From the NCBI GenBank assembly GCA_029962745.1, contig CM057152.1:25976507-26040506 (forward strand): 64,000 nucleotides of DNA, given 5' to 3'. The notes beneath the pieces were generated by a model. It had not been told where the DNA came from. It made no database searches and was given only the letters and a program-made list of their open reading frames with translations. This DNA is from Echinometra lucunter. Lineage: Eukaryota > Echinodermata > Echinoidea > Camarodonta > Echinometridae. The position numbers were made by a program, and so were the translations under genes. Positions 12,506 to 24,574 of this stretch are shown here, one piece after another (position 1 is the first letter of the stretch; every line of letters starts with the position of its first letter).

Positions 12506-13355
12506 AGCAGATTATTTAATACGAGGGTAAGAGAAAAGGCTGATGAAAGAAAAAAGAATGTATAGGTTAAACTTTTTCTGAGCGAGCCCTTTCTATACTC
12601 GTATGAGGGGGGGGGGGATAATTGCACTTTTTACCGGATGAAACTGAATTACATGATCTAACTACATGTATATCAAGTACATTATGATCTACCGATATGT
12701 ATTCTACATTAACTCACTCTCTGAGTGCTCACTTTTGCTGAAAATCATTGCCAGGGAATTGTTTGATACGATCCTAAAAATACTGGTACCCCGTTACCAC
12801 GTTAACGATTTGTGTCGTTATATCATTCATATAATGCTCTGAAAACAGTCAATCAAAAATCGAAAAAATCTTGACATTCTCTTTGATTGATCTTCAGATA
12901 TCGTGAATTTCCAGATAGTAATCGATCTTACTGCTTGAAGAAAGATATACATTACAAATACACGTACATCTGAATATCATTCATAGACAAGTATCATCCC
13001 TTTTGGAATTATTAAGAAATATCATCTTTTCCTTTTATCCGTTACCACCGTTTATTCTTCATGTTCTTGTAAAAAAGGGAAGTACAAAATAAGTCCAGGT
13101 TACTTTTATGAAAGTAATGTCCAGGACTGTGTAAAAAGAAAGAAATAATTGCATGATTCCTACGACATAAAACATAATACATAAAAAGTTTGCGTATCAT
13201 TGCCTGGCCAATGTCTTGCCATACGCCGAACTTTTGCATGCTATGAATGTGACCTCACGGGACAAACGAAGTGAACGTGTTGGAGTATTTGCACGCTCCT
13301 TGCTACAATCGAAATGGCATCGCCGTTTCTTGCCTGAAATCCGTAATGCTATATA
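12506..13355. other. Non-coding stretch
   Basis: A G run of 9-10 lies at about 12607. The end (13200-13355) is less AT-rich and open in two frames, with no recognisable protein. Confidence 0.5.
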
Positions 13356-13797
13356 TGTTCCCACTACCACGATTCGCGCCACGATTGAAATCGTGGTTTT
13401 AATCGTGGAGTAATCGTGGTGATCTCATCAGATCTCATCAGATCTTGAGGTCAGTCGTAGCAATCGTGTTGATCGCAGAAAAAAATTGGATCAACGCGAT
13501 TAACTGTCGAACGTGATCATCGCATCAGATCGTATCAAAGCGCGACAGATCGCATCTAATCGTACTTTCAAATCGTGGTTATCGGAATCAAGCTTGGAAA
13601 AGACAAACGCATTAAGCCCTATTGGGATCGCACGATCTCCCGTGATCTGTACCGATTTGGAGCCTTTGAGAAACGCCACCCAAGGGTACTAGAAGCAAGA
13701 AGGGTAAGGATAACGCTGCCCAAAACGTAAAGGTTCCACGATCAGTTACGAATGGCCAATCGCTGCGTTCGTGACAAGTCGCACGACAGTGGGAACC
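13356..13797. mobile_element. CpG-rich MITE with TTCCCACT ends and TA flanks
   Basis: The left end TGTTCCCACTACCACGAT and the right end ATCG..CACGACAGTGGGAACC form imperfect inverted repeats. TA lies at 13354-13355 and 13798-13799. The interior is an array of short palindromic words (ATCGTGG, GATCTCATCA, GATCGCATC) and is far richer in CpG than its flanks. 442 bases, no coding capacity. Confidence 0.6.
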
Positions 13798-13799
13798 TA

Positions 13800-15209
13800 A
13801 AATTAGATCACAACTGGTCGCTCCCTCAAAAATGCTCATCATCTAGATTTACCCCAGACTAGAACGAAAAGATATAAGTAGTCTCCGATACCCCACTTTG
13901 AGCAATTGTTGAAATCTATTATGTATGTCCAAACTGTGATGAACCAACTGTATATATCACTATTTCACTTAATTTGTTTTTGATTTTGTTTGGTGTTTGT
14001 TCGTATTTTAATTAATTTTGATTTACTTCAAATTTCTCCTAATTTTCTCGATAAGAAAAAATAATTTCGCACCAATGTACATCGAACTTTTTGTGTATTA
14101 TGTCAATTAAATATCGTTTTCCCATTATTTAGCAATTTCCCATTATTATTTAGATGATATATTTTTGCATTCAAAGCCCTCTCTATCCATAATTTGGAAT
14201 AATGTAATTGCAATCACTTACAATTTCTGTAATTAATCAAATGCATTCATAATATTTTGTCATATAATTTCTTGGCAAACTTGGTATTATCTTTTCGTAT
14301 TCAATATATTTCTTTACAATCACAACCTTTTCAAAAATGTTCAAAAGCAATTCTCTGTTAGTTGGTCAAGGTACCAATTTATAACACATTTATTTACAGT
14401 CTTTTAAGGGGATATAGTCGTGGATATAGTACATCCATATAATCAGGAAAACTGAGCAATAGAGGATAGAAGGAATGAAGGTCAGAGGAAAAAAGTAATT
14501 CTACTCAGTTTAGACTTTCAGAAAGCATTTCATTTTCTCAACAACTCTCCTCTTATACATACCTTCAGCTCATTTAATTCTGGAGAAAAATTGTGCAACT
14601 TTAGAAAGGTTTTATATACCAATTTAGAAAGATGTGTTTATATGAACCGTATCATCTGATTACTATCCTGTAGAAAAAGGTATGCGCAAAAAAAAAAAAA
14701 ACTTCTTCTTGACACGCTTGAAAAATTCCTACGGGTTTCTTCTCTTTCTATTATTTTACATAAAACAATGCGAGGCTGGGTCAGAAACAATAACTTACCA
14801 CTAAAAAGTGTTCAGGTATTTATTTTACAACACTGGCAGTTCTCGGGGTTGACTTGTCATATTCACTGAAGCGCTAGACTCTCAATTGAAAAAGAAATTT
14901 ATTGAGGATTAAGAGTCAAATGAATTTAAGGAAGCTTCGATCGGAATCTATCATTCATCAACAAAATACAAATTCTGAAAACATTCGCTTTTCTCAGCTA
15001 TTATTTCTCACAAGTACGGATAAAATCACAAATCTATACATTAAAGAAAATAATTTGATATATGCTTTATTTGGAATGAGATCCATAATTGATGATCTTT
15101 TTCTTTGATCTATGAATGACACTTAAATGCGAATGTTTTGTATGTTTTGTTGTTTCTGCTGAATTTAAAAAATATGATTCGATCAATAAAACCTATAAAT
15201 TTTTTTTTT
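13800..15209. other. Non-coding AT-rich stretch
   Basis: Nothing supportable. Homopolymer A near 14687-14701. Confidence 0.6.
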
Positions 15210-15432
15210 GAATAGAGAAAAAAATACTATAGAAAGAGAGGAATGTGGATAGAAAGAAGAAAGAGAAGATATAGAAGAGCAAAAAGAAAAAAAATAGGTA
15301 ATGAAGGGGAAGTAGAGAGAGAGGAAGAAGAGGTTCTGAGGAGAAGAAGTGGAATATTGTTAGAGAATAGAGGACAGAGCAAGACAAACAGATAGAAAAA
15401 AAGTAAGAGACAAGAAGTCTAAGAAGAAGTAT
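15210..15432. repeat. Polypurine low-complexity tract
   Basis: About 220 bases made mostly of A and G (AGAAAGA, GAAGAA types) on the plus strand. Confidence 0.8.
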
Positions 15433-15446
15433 ATAAATGTTTATCC

Positions 15447-15730
15447 CACACTAAGAATACAAGGTTCAATTTTGCACCCTTTAAATGCAACACTGAAAGC
15501 TCCTTTCGGGGTACAACTTTGCACCCAACATGCCCAAAGAAGCATTATGCACCATTCAGGGTCCAGTGAGCTACATTTTGCACCCTTAAGGGTGCAGAGT
15601 TGTACCCTATGGAACGTGCAAGTTTGCACCCTTTTGAATGCGAAAATTTCTGCACCTGGGTGCAGACGGGCATTTCAGGTGCTGCTGTTGTTGTATAGGT
15701 TGCAAAATTGAACCTTTCATTCTAAGTGTG
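15447..15730. mobile_element. TGCACC palindromic element, copy 1
   Basis: The ends CACACTAAGAAT and ATTCTAAGTGTG are exact inverted repeats. Inside, GGTTCAATTTTGCACC opens the element and TTGCAAAATTGAACC closes it, with short palindromic units based on TTTGCACCCTT/AAGGGTGCA between. 284 bases. Two further copies are at 27381-27909 and 63326-63705. TA flanks seen on the other copies are absent here. Confidence 0.85.
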
Positions 15731-16660
15731 AAGAGTGTCAAAACGGTTGAACGCGAATGTTATCATGATAGGGGAACATGCAATCACTTACTTTTTATAA
15801 ACTATCCCTTGTATCTCTAAGATCTCAGTCATATTCTGTCAGATTAGCGTACATTGAGCATGACCATTATTATTGCTCCGGTGGAACAACTATTAACTGT
15901 TAGATCAGTTATCTGCAAGTCAGTTGACTATTCATTCTGCCTGGTACTTTGTATTCATACTCAGTGGTCCGTATTCTGCTCAAATACAAAACCCGTACCT
16001 GAGTCTAAAATGGAGTTTTAACTAAAGAACTAAAGGAGCTAGACTGAGGTCTAAACTTTACTTTAATTAATTGTTAGACGTTACATGAAACCGAGCGCTG
16101 GGTCTAATTTCATTAGTAGAATACCGAACCCAAACTACGTGTACACCCCGACTTTTTACCAGAAACAGTCACAACTGGATATTCCCGCCCCCCCCCCCCC
16201 GACAGTCACCAATCCATGATAATTGTCACCATGATAATGACGTCACCAGGTCACGTATACCATGTATACCTCCCGTCTGGACTAATACTGCTTTGAATAA
16301 CACAGGAACATGATGATAAATATTGCTGGTTGTGTAGCAATGGTGTTTTTAAAAAATTCTTGGATAGGTATCTCTCTTGGAGATGAACAGTTACTGTAAT
16401 AATTTTATGGCTCAGCGCGAAAGTATTTGACATTTCATTTCTTCTCTTTTCATGAGGGCACATAACCAATGCCAATAAAAAAAATCATGAGGTTAAACAT
16501 TTCACTGTTCATAGATTATTTGAAAAAAATGTTATTCGATCTAATATGAGTGTACTGGTACATTTTGGCTTACTACCACGCGGCCACCAGGTAAGGCGAT
16601 AATCACTGATGATAACCGAAGATGGAATGATGAGTGAACAGACTCTTACACCTGAGCCAC
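15731..16660. other. Non-coding stretch with a poly-C run
   Basis: No gene. A C homopolymer of 13-14 bases lies at about 16187-16200. Confidence 0.55.
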
Positions 16661-16669
16661 CAGAATCCC

Positions 16670-16745
16670 TCTCTCTCTCTCTCTCCATCCCTCTTTCTCT
16701 CTCTTTCTCTCTCTCTCTCTCTCCCTTCATCTCTCTTTCTCTGCT
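16670..16745. repeat. (CT)n microsatellite
   Basis: CTCTCT tract with small interruptions. Confidence 0.95.
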
Positions 16746-17019
16746 CCTTTTTTCTTCGCTTTCCTATTATTTCATCAATGTTGTGTGTATTGAATAAATC
16801 TGCCTAAATGAAGCGCTCTTTGCCCTACACTATAAAAAAAAGGTCTAGCGCTAATTGAACTTTCTGGCCAATGCTAGTTTCATTTGTGTACATATTTATG
16901 ATGTTTTAGCTGAATTTTACTACTTTTGTATTTCATTACCACGATCTTGATGTTATTTACGCTTAGTCAACACAATAAGACTTGTGAAGATGTAATGCAA
17001 TGTTAATAACTTTATCTCA

Positions 17020-17086
17020 CCCTTCTCTCCCTCTTTCTCTCTCTCTCTTTCTCTATCTACCATGTCTACCTCTCTCTCTCTCTCTG

Positions 17087-17121
<35 letters not shown>

Positions 17122-17122
17122 A
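17020..17122. repeat. (CT)n microsatellite with a short C run
   Basis: CT repeats interrupted by CTACCATGTCTACC and by a run of C near 17088-17096. Confidence 0.95.
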
Positions 17123-18719
17123 GCCATCGTCTGGTTCTCGATGTACCCTTGCTCGTCAGGTCACAGCCGACACTTGTTCGCTATAACGTGTGAGCGAGCA
17201 TCAAAAGATTCCACACCTCTATCATCTTGGTAGCACACTGCACGCTTCGGCTAATGAGCTAATCTCTCAGACAACAGCCCCATAATTATTCATGATGTCT
17301 GGTAAGGAAGAGGGCTGCAAAATCTTGCCCACTTCATGAATCAACAACTCGATAACTATTCATCACAAAGTAATTGTTTTGATAATGGAAACACAAAGAA
17401 TGATAGAGAAAAAGATGAGAATATCGTTTAAGTTGGTATTTCCGTCGATGTTGGTGTACTTATGATACTCCTTTATAATTCTCTACTAGGAGTTGTATCA
17501 TATTGGTTCATCAAATTTCTATTGTCCATAGTGACCTCTTTTATTTTTTAAGAACTGTAATATCTTCTATTTTTTTCAAATTATTTCATACGAAAATTAA
17601 TGCAGAGGGAAGGATGAAAATAAAATGAAAAGATGCAGATGAGAGTGGGCTCTGCGGGTATTATGCAGTGTGTGTTTTCGTCGTTTCTCTGTGAAACCAC
17701 TGATGAAACGATTAGACCTTTTTTAGACCTAAGTTGAGCTTTTTCCAGACAAATTTCTTTTACTCTTTGTGTTACTTCCAGATTTTTGGAAATTATACTG
17801 GAGCATGAACATCGATTCAGGAAAGAATGTAAGGAATGTAAAATCATTGTATGATCATGGACCTACCGTACAGATGATAATCAAACTTGCTCGCGTTATA
17901 AAAATAAGAATGATAGCTATGGTTGAGAATAAAAACCTCATCATACGTCGTGAAACAAAAACAAAACAAAACAAACACAAAACCAATCAACACAGAAAGA
18001 CATGACAGAAACAAAAACGCAATCAAAATGGTTTCTCAATTATTATTATAAGATTATAAGATATTGTTCAGGGAGGAATGTAATTCCATAGCGCTAATGT
18101 TTGGATCCATCCAGATATCAGCAAGTCAAACAAAGCTCACCTATCACCACTGATCATGAATAAATGTAATTCAATTTTCATCGCTCGTTGGGATTAGCCG
18201 ACTTCTTTATAAAGCACTGTCTTACCATGAGTATACGTCAGCTTGGGATTTCACTGATTACCGTATGGTTGCGTTAACAGACAAACCTAGGAACATTTGG
18301 GAAAGTGATTTGTGACATAGTGAATCTGGCCCAGGAAAGAATCAATTCTCGCCTGAGTATACTCATGAAATTAGATAGGTCTTTTACCTAAAACTTAAGT
18401 AATTTGATTTCAGTCGTAAATCTGTGATTCGAAAGGTGTGGTATCTCATCGTCAAATATATAAGTCCTTTCCTCGTTTTTTCCCCCCGTTTAGTTTAAAT
18501 TCGAATAGTAAAGTAAATACTGGAATGCAAGGAGTCTGACGACTGATAATTTGTCGTCACTGCTGTCGAGAGTTCAGTAATGTGCCAGACGTTTTGCAAA
18601 TATTACATCATATACATGTATATAGATAAATGAAATAAAATTGGATACTTAACGGATGGATAAAAAACAGAGTTGCTACTTTGTACAAAGTTCTCAAACA
18701 TTGCGCATTTTGTCTTAAA
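17123..18719. other. Non-coding stretch
   Basis: No supportable gene or repeat. The segment just after the CT tract (17125-17300) has more CpG than average and could be regulatory. Confidence 0.5.
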
Positions 18720-18727
18720 TTCTACGG

Positions 18728-19085
18728 TCAAGGTGGCCTGTTTCATGCTAAATTGATTTCATTTAATTAGGTAGCTTTATTTGTGTAACATTTCTTTAAT
18801 CGAAAAGGAATGTCATCTAACTATCAGAGGGTGAGGTGACCTGTTTTCGATGGAATACCGTTTTTCTATGATTTATGTATCCGATTTCTGAATTATTCTT
18901 ACCTTAAGTTGTAACATTTCTTTAAAAGAAAAAAAATGTCATCTCTTTAACTATCAGAGGTCGAGTGACCTGTTTTCGATGGTATGAAGCTTTTCCATAC
19001 TTCATGTAGCTAATTTCTGTTTTTATTTTTACCTTAATCTAAAAAGTAAGAAAAATTTCATCAAATTATCAGAGATGTATCCCTT
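18728..19085 (+). repeat. ~125-base tandem duplication, three diverged copies
   Basis: TGTAACATTTCTTTAA followed by AATGTCATC, AACTATCAGAGG and GTGACCTGTTTTCGATGG occurs at about 18785 and again at about 18911. A more diverged third copy (AAATTTCATC, ATTATCAGAGATG) is at about 19050. A weak fourth relative (AAGGTGGCCTGTTTCATG) lies at about 18730. Confidence 0.75.
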
Positions 19086-19199
19086 AACGATGACTTCCTT
19101 CTTCAGAGGTTATTGCATTACTTCGAACAACTTGTTATAAAATGATTGCATTGAGGATGATTAGTGTGGCAAATAAGAATAAAAAGATTATGAACAAAG

Positions 19200-19330
19200 A
19201 TCAGTAATGACTGCCATGGAATCCTTTTCAATTAATAAAAAATAGAAAAATAATCTAAATGAAAATGAGAAAGACTTATCAACTGAAATGAACTAGATCA
19301 ATAATGATTGCCATGGAATCCTTCCAATTA
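19200..19330 (+). repeat. Short direct repeat pair
   Basis: GATCAGTAATGACTGCCATG and GATCAATAATGATTGCCATG, each followed by GAATCCTT and AATTAA, lie about 93 bases apart. Confidence 0.7.
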
Positions 19331-19404
19331 ACTGTTTTTCATAACATCAGTATCATGTTTTATCTCCTCACTTCTGTAACACTGCTTTTTCAGTGTCGTT
19401 TTAG

Positions 19405-19410
<6 letters not shown>

Positions 19411-19450
<40 letters not shown>
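19411..19450. repeat. (CT)n microsatellite
   Basis: Uninterrupted CT run of about 20 units. Confidence 0.97.
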
Positions 19451-19457
<7 letters not shown>

Positions 19458-19702
19458 TTGTGACTACCTTCCTCCGTTCCCTGGCTGTTTTTTTTTTCTT
19501 TTTCTTAGATGAATGTCAGTAAACACCTGAAGCATAGGGTTCCATCTTAACGTAATTCATACATATTCATACTAGCTACAACTTCAGACTGTTTTGATTT
19601 TTTCAAGTCAAGTCTTTTTTCAAGTCTTTTTTGTTGTTGTTGTTTTTGTAGTTGTATTGTTTTGATATATGCATGTCTCTAACTTAAGTATCACCAGGTA
19701 TT

Positions 19703-20008
19703 TCTCTCTTTAAAAAAATAGTGAACGCGTTCACTCTGTTAGAGGTGAATTTCAGAAGAGAGAGCATTTAGAGTGAATTAAGCATGTTAAGAGTGAATTA
19801 AGAGTAAAAAGTGTGATATTCACTCTTTGAGGGGTGACCTCAGTGATCACTCAAAATTTTGAGTAATCACTGAGGTCACCCTTAAAAGAGTGAATAAAGA
19901 GTGAATATCAAAATTCTCACTCTTAATTCACTCTGAATTCACTCTCTTCTGAAATTCACCCCGATCAGAGTGAACGCGTTCACTCATTTTTTTTTTCAAA
20001 GAGAGTTT
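19703..20008. mobile_element. Foldback element built of GAGTGAATT units
   Basis: A nearly complete palindrome of about 300 bases centred near 19856 (CTCAAAATTTTGAG). Matching outer words are GTGAACGCGTTCACTC on both sides, CTCTCTTTAAAAAAA against TTTTTTTTTCAAAGAGAG, and GGGTGACCTCAGTGATCACT against AGTAATCACTGAGGTCACCC. Within each arm AGAGTGAATT is repeated. It has no coding capacity. The layout recalls the modular foldback (TU-type) elements described from sea urchin, but identity is not established. Confidence 0.8.
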
Positions 20009-20134
20009 AGTAAAACTGACTGCACGGCAAAATCAAGAGTATGAAAAATACGAAAAAGACAAACAAAAACAAAGAAACAATTAAAATATTAAACCAAAAA
20101 TGTGTTGTACAACAAATACATGAATAAAGTTCTT

Positions 20135-20152
20135 ATATATATATATGTATTA

Positions 20153-20227
<75 letters not shown>

Positions 20228-20228
20228 C

Positions 20229-20256
<28 letters not shown>
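20135..20256. repeat. (TA)n microsatellite
   Basis: TA repeat of more than 100 bases with small interruptions (GTATTAATA, CCCAT). Confidence 0.97.
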
Positions 20257-20261
<5 letters not shown>

Positions 20262-20511
20262 ATGACATTCCCGTGATATTTGCCTGGCATTGGCTTGGGG
20301 TGGGTTCTTTTTGTCTTGAAACTTATTTATTTGTGATGGGAAAAAAAAAACAAGATGAGAGATCATAAGTGCATTTAAAATTCAGAAAGCTCATTAGACT
20401 TATATCAGTGAAATTGAAATTTTCAATTAATAAACTTAATTCAAATTTGATTGATACTAAACTTATTATTAAATCTAAAACAGGACGTCTCTAACTATGT
20501 GTTGTTCTCAG

Positions 20512-20726
20512 AATGGCTGGTAAAAGGGGCGGGAAGCGTAAGGAGTACAATGCATGAGATGATGAGCAATGATAATCGATCGTCTGCGTATGACAGTATG
20601 AAAAGCACACCGCGCCAAACTCATCTTGACAGTTGGACAAACTCGACTTCCGTTCTTAAAGAACAGGAATCTGTCTATTTATTGCTCAAACGTCAAAATC
20701 ATATTTCGTCATCTTCTATTCCATAA
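20512..20726 (+). CDS. Candidate terminal exon of an unknown gene
   Basis: A good splice acceptor (branch-like CTAAC, then TGTGTTGTTCTCAG ending at 20511) opens into a frame reading WLVKGAGSVRSTMHEMM, then a Ser/Thr-rich polar tail ending SSSSIP and TAA. About 71 residues follow the acceptor. An AATAAA lies about 65 bases after the stop (near 20791). The segment has mixed codon use and is less AT-rich than its flanks. It resembles the C-terminal tail of a protein but carries no domain I know. The frame is also open before the acceptor, back to about 20451. No linked upstream exon was found. A chance open frame is possible. Confidence 0.3.
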
Positions 20727-20815
20727 TTCACCTGCTATGTTGTTGTTGCTGTTGAATTTGTAGTTCTTGTAGCTACACTTTAGAAAAATGAATAAAGTTT
20801 GTTTCCTCTGATTTG

Positions 20816-21965
20816 TTTTTTCTTCTTTCCTTATTTTGTCTGTATCCATTTCGATTAAAAGTTTACAAAGAGGAAATTTTATTTCTTTGAATGAGGTAAA
20901 AGCAGGAACAAAAACAAAATTTGTATCGTTAGCAATAACAATTCTTACGGTTTTAATAAGAGGTTAGAGTACTAAACTGACCTTCGTGACTGATGAACAT
21001 GTCTTTTATGTATATAGAATTCTCCTCTTTTTACATTTCTATAGAAACTACTAATAATTAGATTTCTGAAGTAGACTTGTCCGAAGAATAGCCTGATTGG
21101 GCATGTGTATTAAGCTTAGATATCATGAGAAGAGAGAAGAATGAAGATATCAAAAGGATTCAGTAAAAACAAACATGGGAGGAGTTTTCAAACAAATTCC
21201 AGGAAACCAAACGATGACATGAGATCAAATCCTGATATGCACATGCAATCATTATACTCATTACGACCTCTTTGGTGTTTTCTACAGATTAACCTCTTCT
21301 GAGCAGGTTTAATTTCACTCCTGACACTTTTATCATTAACTCTTAGGGTGCCAAGGGGTTTTGTTATTCCAAGATTCTACCAAATCATGAACAATGCTTA
21401 CTTTTCATACGCCTGCAAATCTTCAACAGTTACTTCTATATAAATATGTTGTACACAAAAGTTGTAGTAGAAAATTTATAACCCTTTCAAATGAAACCAA
21501 GTATTCCTGTTAATTAAATGCCGTGCATGAAAATTATTGTGAAACAGCACTGGGTTTCCCTCTTGGCCTTCACATTTTCGTTTCCCATTCGTTTGCTATT
21601 GCTTTATGCTAAAGTGAGAATTGATCCTTTCCAAAATCTACTGCAAATAGTGACTGATAGATATTTCAAATACTATATTTATCCTCTAAACTTTGGCATA
21701 TTATTATCACCATATAAATCTTTCTAAGTGGCATAATGGTACATTAAAATGCCAAGTTTCTTTGTCACACATATATGTGACATCGGCACTGTAAGAGTTA
21801 AGCAAAAGAGAGGTGAAAATTATTACTTCCCGCAGACCCACATCGCAATCACCTCATTTTGAAGACGCGGATTTCAAAGTAAATCTTTCTAGATTTTTTT
21901 AAAACAACACTTGCATTCACACGTTGGTATGATTATGCATATAGCACATCACTTTAATTGAAAGA
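20816..21965. other. Non-coding stretch
   Basis: AT-rich. An open frame at 21518-21727 has no protein-like features I can identify. Confidence 0.55.
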
Positions 21966-22080
21966 CGATAAAACAGCAGTGTAGATGTGATTCGATCCCT
22001 GTACCGGGGATCGAACCCCGGACCTTCGCGTCTCCAGTCAAGCGCCTTAAACCACTCGACTACGACACCTCTATACGGCA
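21966..22080 (-). mobile_element. tRNA-like SINE head, minus strand
   Basis: On the minus strand a perfect polymerase III box A (TAGTCGAGTGG, 22053-22063) and a perfect T-arm hairpin CCGGGGTTCGATCCCCGG (22004-22021) are correctly spaced. The acceptor strands (GGTGTCG and TACAGGG) do not pair, so this is a SINE head or decayed tRNA, not a working tRNA gene. Next to it CACCTCTAT occurs twice, 13 bases apart, and may be a small duplication. Confidence 0.65.
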
Positions 22081-22682
22081 CCTCTATGTTGCTACGAAAT
22101 TCGATCATTGTACGTACTTCTGCATTTAAAATGTCATTGATTTGACTGTAATTGAAAATTTGGCGTGTATTATTCAAGGTTGATGTTGCGAAATATACAG
22201 GAAATATACAAATATAGCTTTATTTTTGTAGAAATCTAGAAGAGATAAGACTGCTATAAAATAATCTGAAACCAGTAATTAGTTGTCCTTGAATTGAACA
22301 AGATATCCTACTCTTCTTCATCTGTCTTCTCGTAACATGTAGAAAATATTACTTCAGTCATGTCAGTGCTCATATAATTATGCACGAGCGATAAATTGGT
22401 GTTTTTCGAAAAGTTGGTTAACTTTTCGTAAACTTCCGAATCAAAGGGAATGGCGACAACAGTCAGATAAGCAAAATAATGATGATTATTAATTTGACCC
22501 AACCACCAGAAATGTTGACCAACATTATTTCAGGGATTCATTGTTCACTTTGTTTGCAATATTCAAGGATTTACATGGAATTTCCCATCAGATTTACATT
22601 TACTGTATACATGGTATACACCTAGGTTCAGTACTTAAGAGGGGCATTTTGAACGAAAATCTTGCCGATTTATATCATTCGG

Positions 22683-22748
22683 CGCAAGGGCTCGAACACA
22701 CCACCTTCACATATCTAAATATGATTTTAAACCACTCGACTACAAAAT
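22683..22748 (-). mobile_element. Decayed relative of the tRNA-like SINE
   Basis: The minus strand reads TTGTAGTCGAGTGGTTTAAA, then degenerate sequence, then GTGTTCGAGC. The box A half is identical to the copy at 22053-22063 and box B is damaged. Confidence 0.55.
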
Positions 22749-22749
22749 T

Positions 22750-23975
22750 CAGAAAATAAAGATGTCTTGTTTTCTTCACAACAAATTTTCCTAAAAGTAG
22801 TGCTAACCTAAAACTTGAAGCTTTAGCAAACGTAATTAAATTGCAAAATAAGTAATTAACATAAAACGGATAAACTTTGGAGATTTATGCTGATGGTTCT
22901 ATCTAGATGGTTGAATAAAGAATATTAACAACGTACAATAGATATTCGAATTGTTATATGTTTCACAGAACGCAAAGTGGAACACAGTTATTAATTGGTA
23001 CACGTGGCGGTGGTATCAAAGGGCTAGGAAAGTTCCCACGTTTCTCTGTTGATAAATGTCTCGTTAGCACAGCAGGGCAAGGGGTTTTTACGCACCAACG
23101 TCATGAACGTGAACCATAATCATGCGTGATGTGAGGCTAGGCACCGTAAAGAGCAAAATCGGAGCGTAATTTAAAGTTTGTGGTGACTTACCGCCTACCT
23201 CCTGTGCTATAGAGCGCATGAGTGCAATCAACGTAACGCGGGTCTAATTCCGTGTATTAACTGAGACCGACAGAGAAGGGGAAATTACTGCTCTGCTTAA
23301 TAGAATCCCAGTCCCTTGGATTAAGGGAAAAGTACTAAGAGAGAAATCAGCTCATTTTGGCTAAGATTTCCCATCATCATTACAGATATCTCATTAATTT
23401 TTATTTTAGAGAAGCTTCTATGATCATTTAAAAATTAATCCATTTCCATTCCATTTCATTTCATAAAAAGGAAAATTCAATTACATCTTTAATTTTGTTC
23501 TTACCTGTTTAGTAAGAAAAAACGCTGTTTCCATTAACTACTTAAATACATTGTAGGAAAGATATTTACTACTCTAATACTCATGAAGATAAAAGTTACA
23601 ATTAATAAGTCCTATATTTTGAGATGCACCCCTATTCAGCAGAATACTTTATGCCATTTATACATCACATATATCTTCTATATTCATCTCCTTATCACTA
23701 TCCTCTCTCCTTTTCACCCACCGTCTCTCTGTTTATTACCTTTCTTTCCCTCTCTAGTCTTATAGCAATCTTGAAGTTTTCGTCGACTACCCTTTTTCAG
23801 AAGGTTCATGATTTTGTTTTCTATCTCACAATTCTGTTAATAATACTGAGAATGAACTATTATAGGCAATTTAAAGAGTCGTGGAAACTTGGTGATCTCG
23901 GACGAAAAATGAGGAAAATTTAGGGGTTAAAGAATGAAGAAAGAATAAAGATATAATCATGACTCATATTGTATG
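22750..23975. other. Non-coding stretch
   Basis: AT-rich. The part at about 23000-23290 is more GC-balanced with several CpGs and may be conserved non-coding sequence. No gene. Confidence 0.5.
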
Positions 23976-23983
23976 ATGATCTG

Positions 23984-24566
23984 CACGGGCGTCGATGGAA
24001 CATTTTGAGGGGGTGGGTGAAAGTCAGAAATTTGCCGACAGATTCTTAGGCGATAACCCCAAACTCCCCCCTCTTTTTTTTTCTTTTTTTTTTCTTTCGT
24101 TGGTTTTTTTTTTTGGGGGGGGGGGTCAGTACGAAATTTTTAGGACGTTCAAAATGCGAGTATGCAGAGATCGACGAAAGCAGTTTTATGTGCTACATTT
24201 CCCTGTTTAATAAGTTGTAGTATGTCTAATAATCATCACCGGCATACGCTTTGTAGCATCTTAAAAGGCCTTTCCTTTCTCTTCCTTCCTTTACTTTCCT
24301 CTTCTTTACTTTCTCTTTTCTTCTTTTTCTTTCCTCTTCTTTTCTTACTCTCTCCTTCTTTTATTTTCTTTTCCCTTATCGTTTCCTATGTCTCTCCTTC
24401 TCTTCTTACCTCTCTCTTGTCTTTTGCCTTTCCTCTTTCCTCTTTCTTTTTTCTTTCCTTCCTTCTTTTGTCGACAGAGGTGGCGCATTTGCCGACGGAA
24501 ATATTTGGTGGGGTGCTACACCCCCCCCCCCCCGCCCGCCTTCTAGCGACACCCGTCATGCCCGTG
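23984..24566. mobile_element. hAT-type non-autonomous element with 8-base duplication
   Basis: The left end CACGGGCGTCGATGG and the right end (read inward) CACGGGCATGACGGG are related. ATGATCTG flanks both sides exactly (23976-23983 and 24567-24574). An 8-base target duplication with C-A-x-GGG ends fits the hAT superfamily. The interior is T-rich, G-run and pyrimidine-rich low complexity with no transposase. The 163-codon frame inside is polypyrimidine artefact. Confidence 0.82.
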
Positions 24567-24574
24567 ATGATCTG

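Noticed and set aside
21966..22080. Functional tRNA gene on the minus strand
   Set aside because: Boxes A and B are perfect, but the acceptor stem does not pair, and a decayed relative lies nearby, which fits a SINE.
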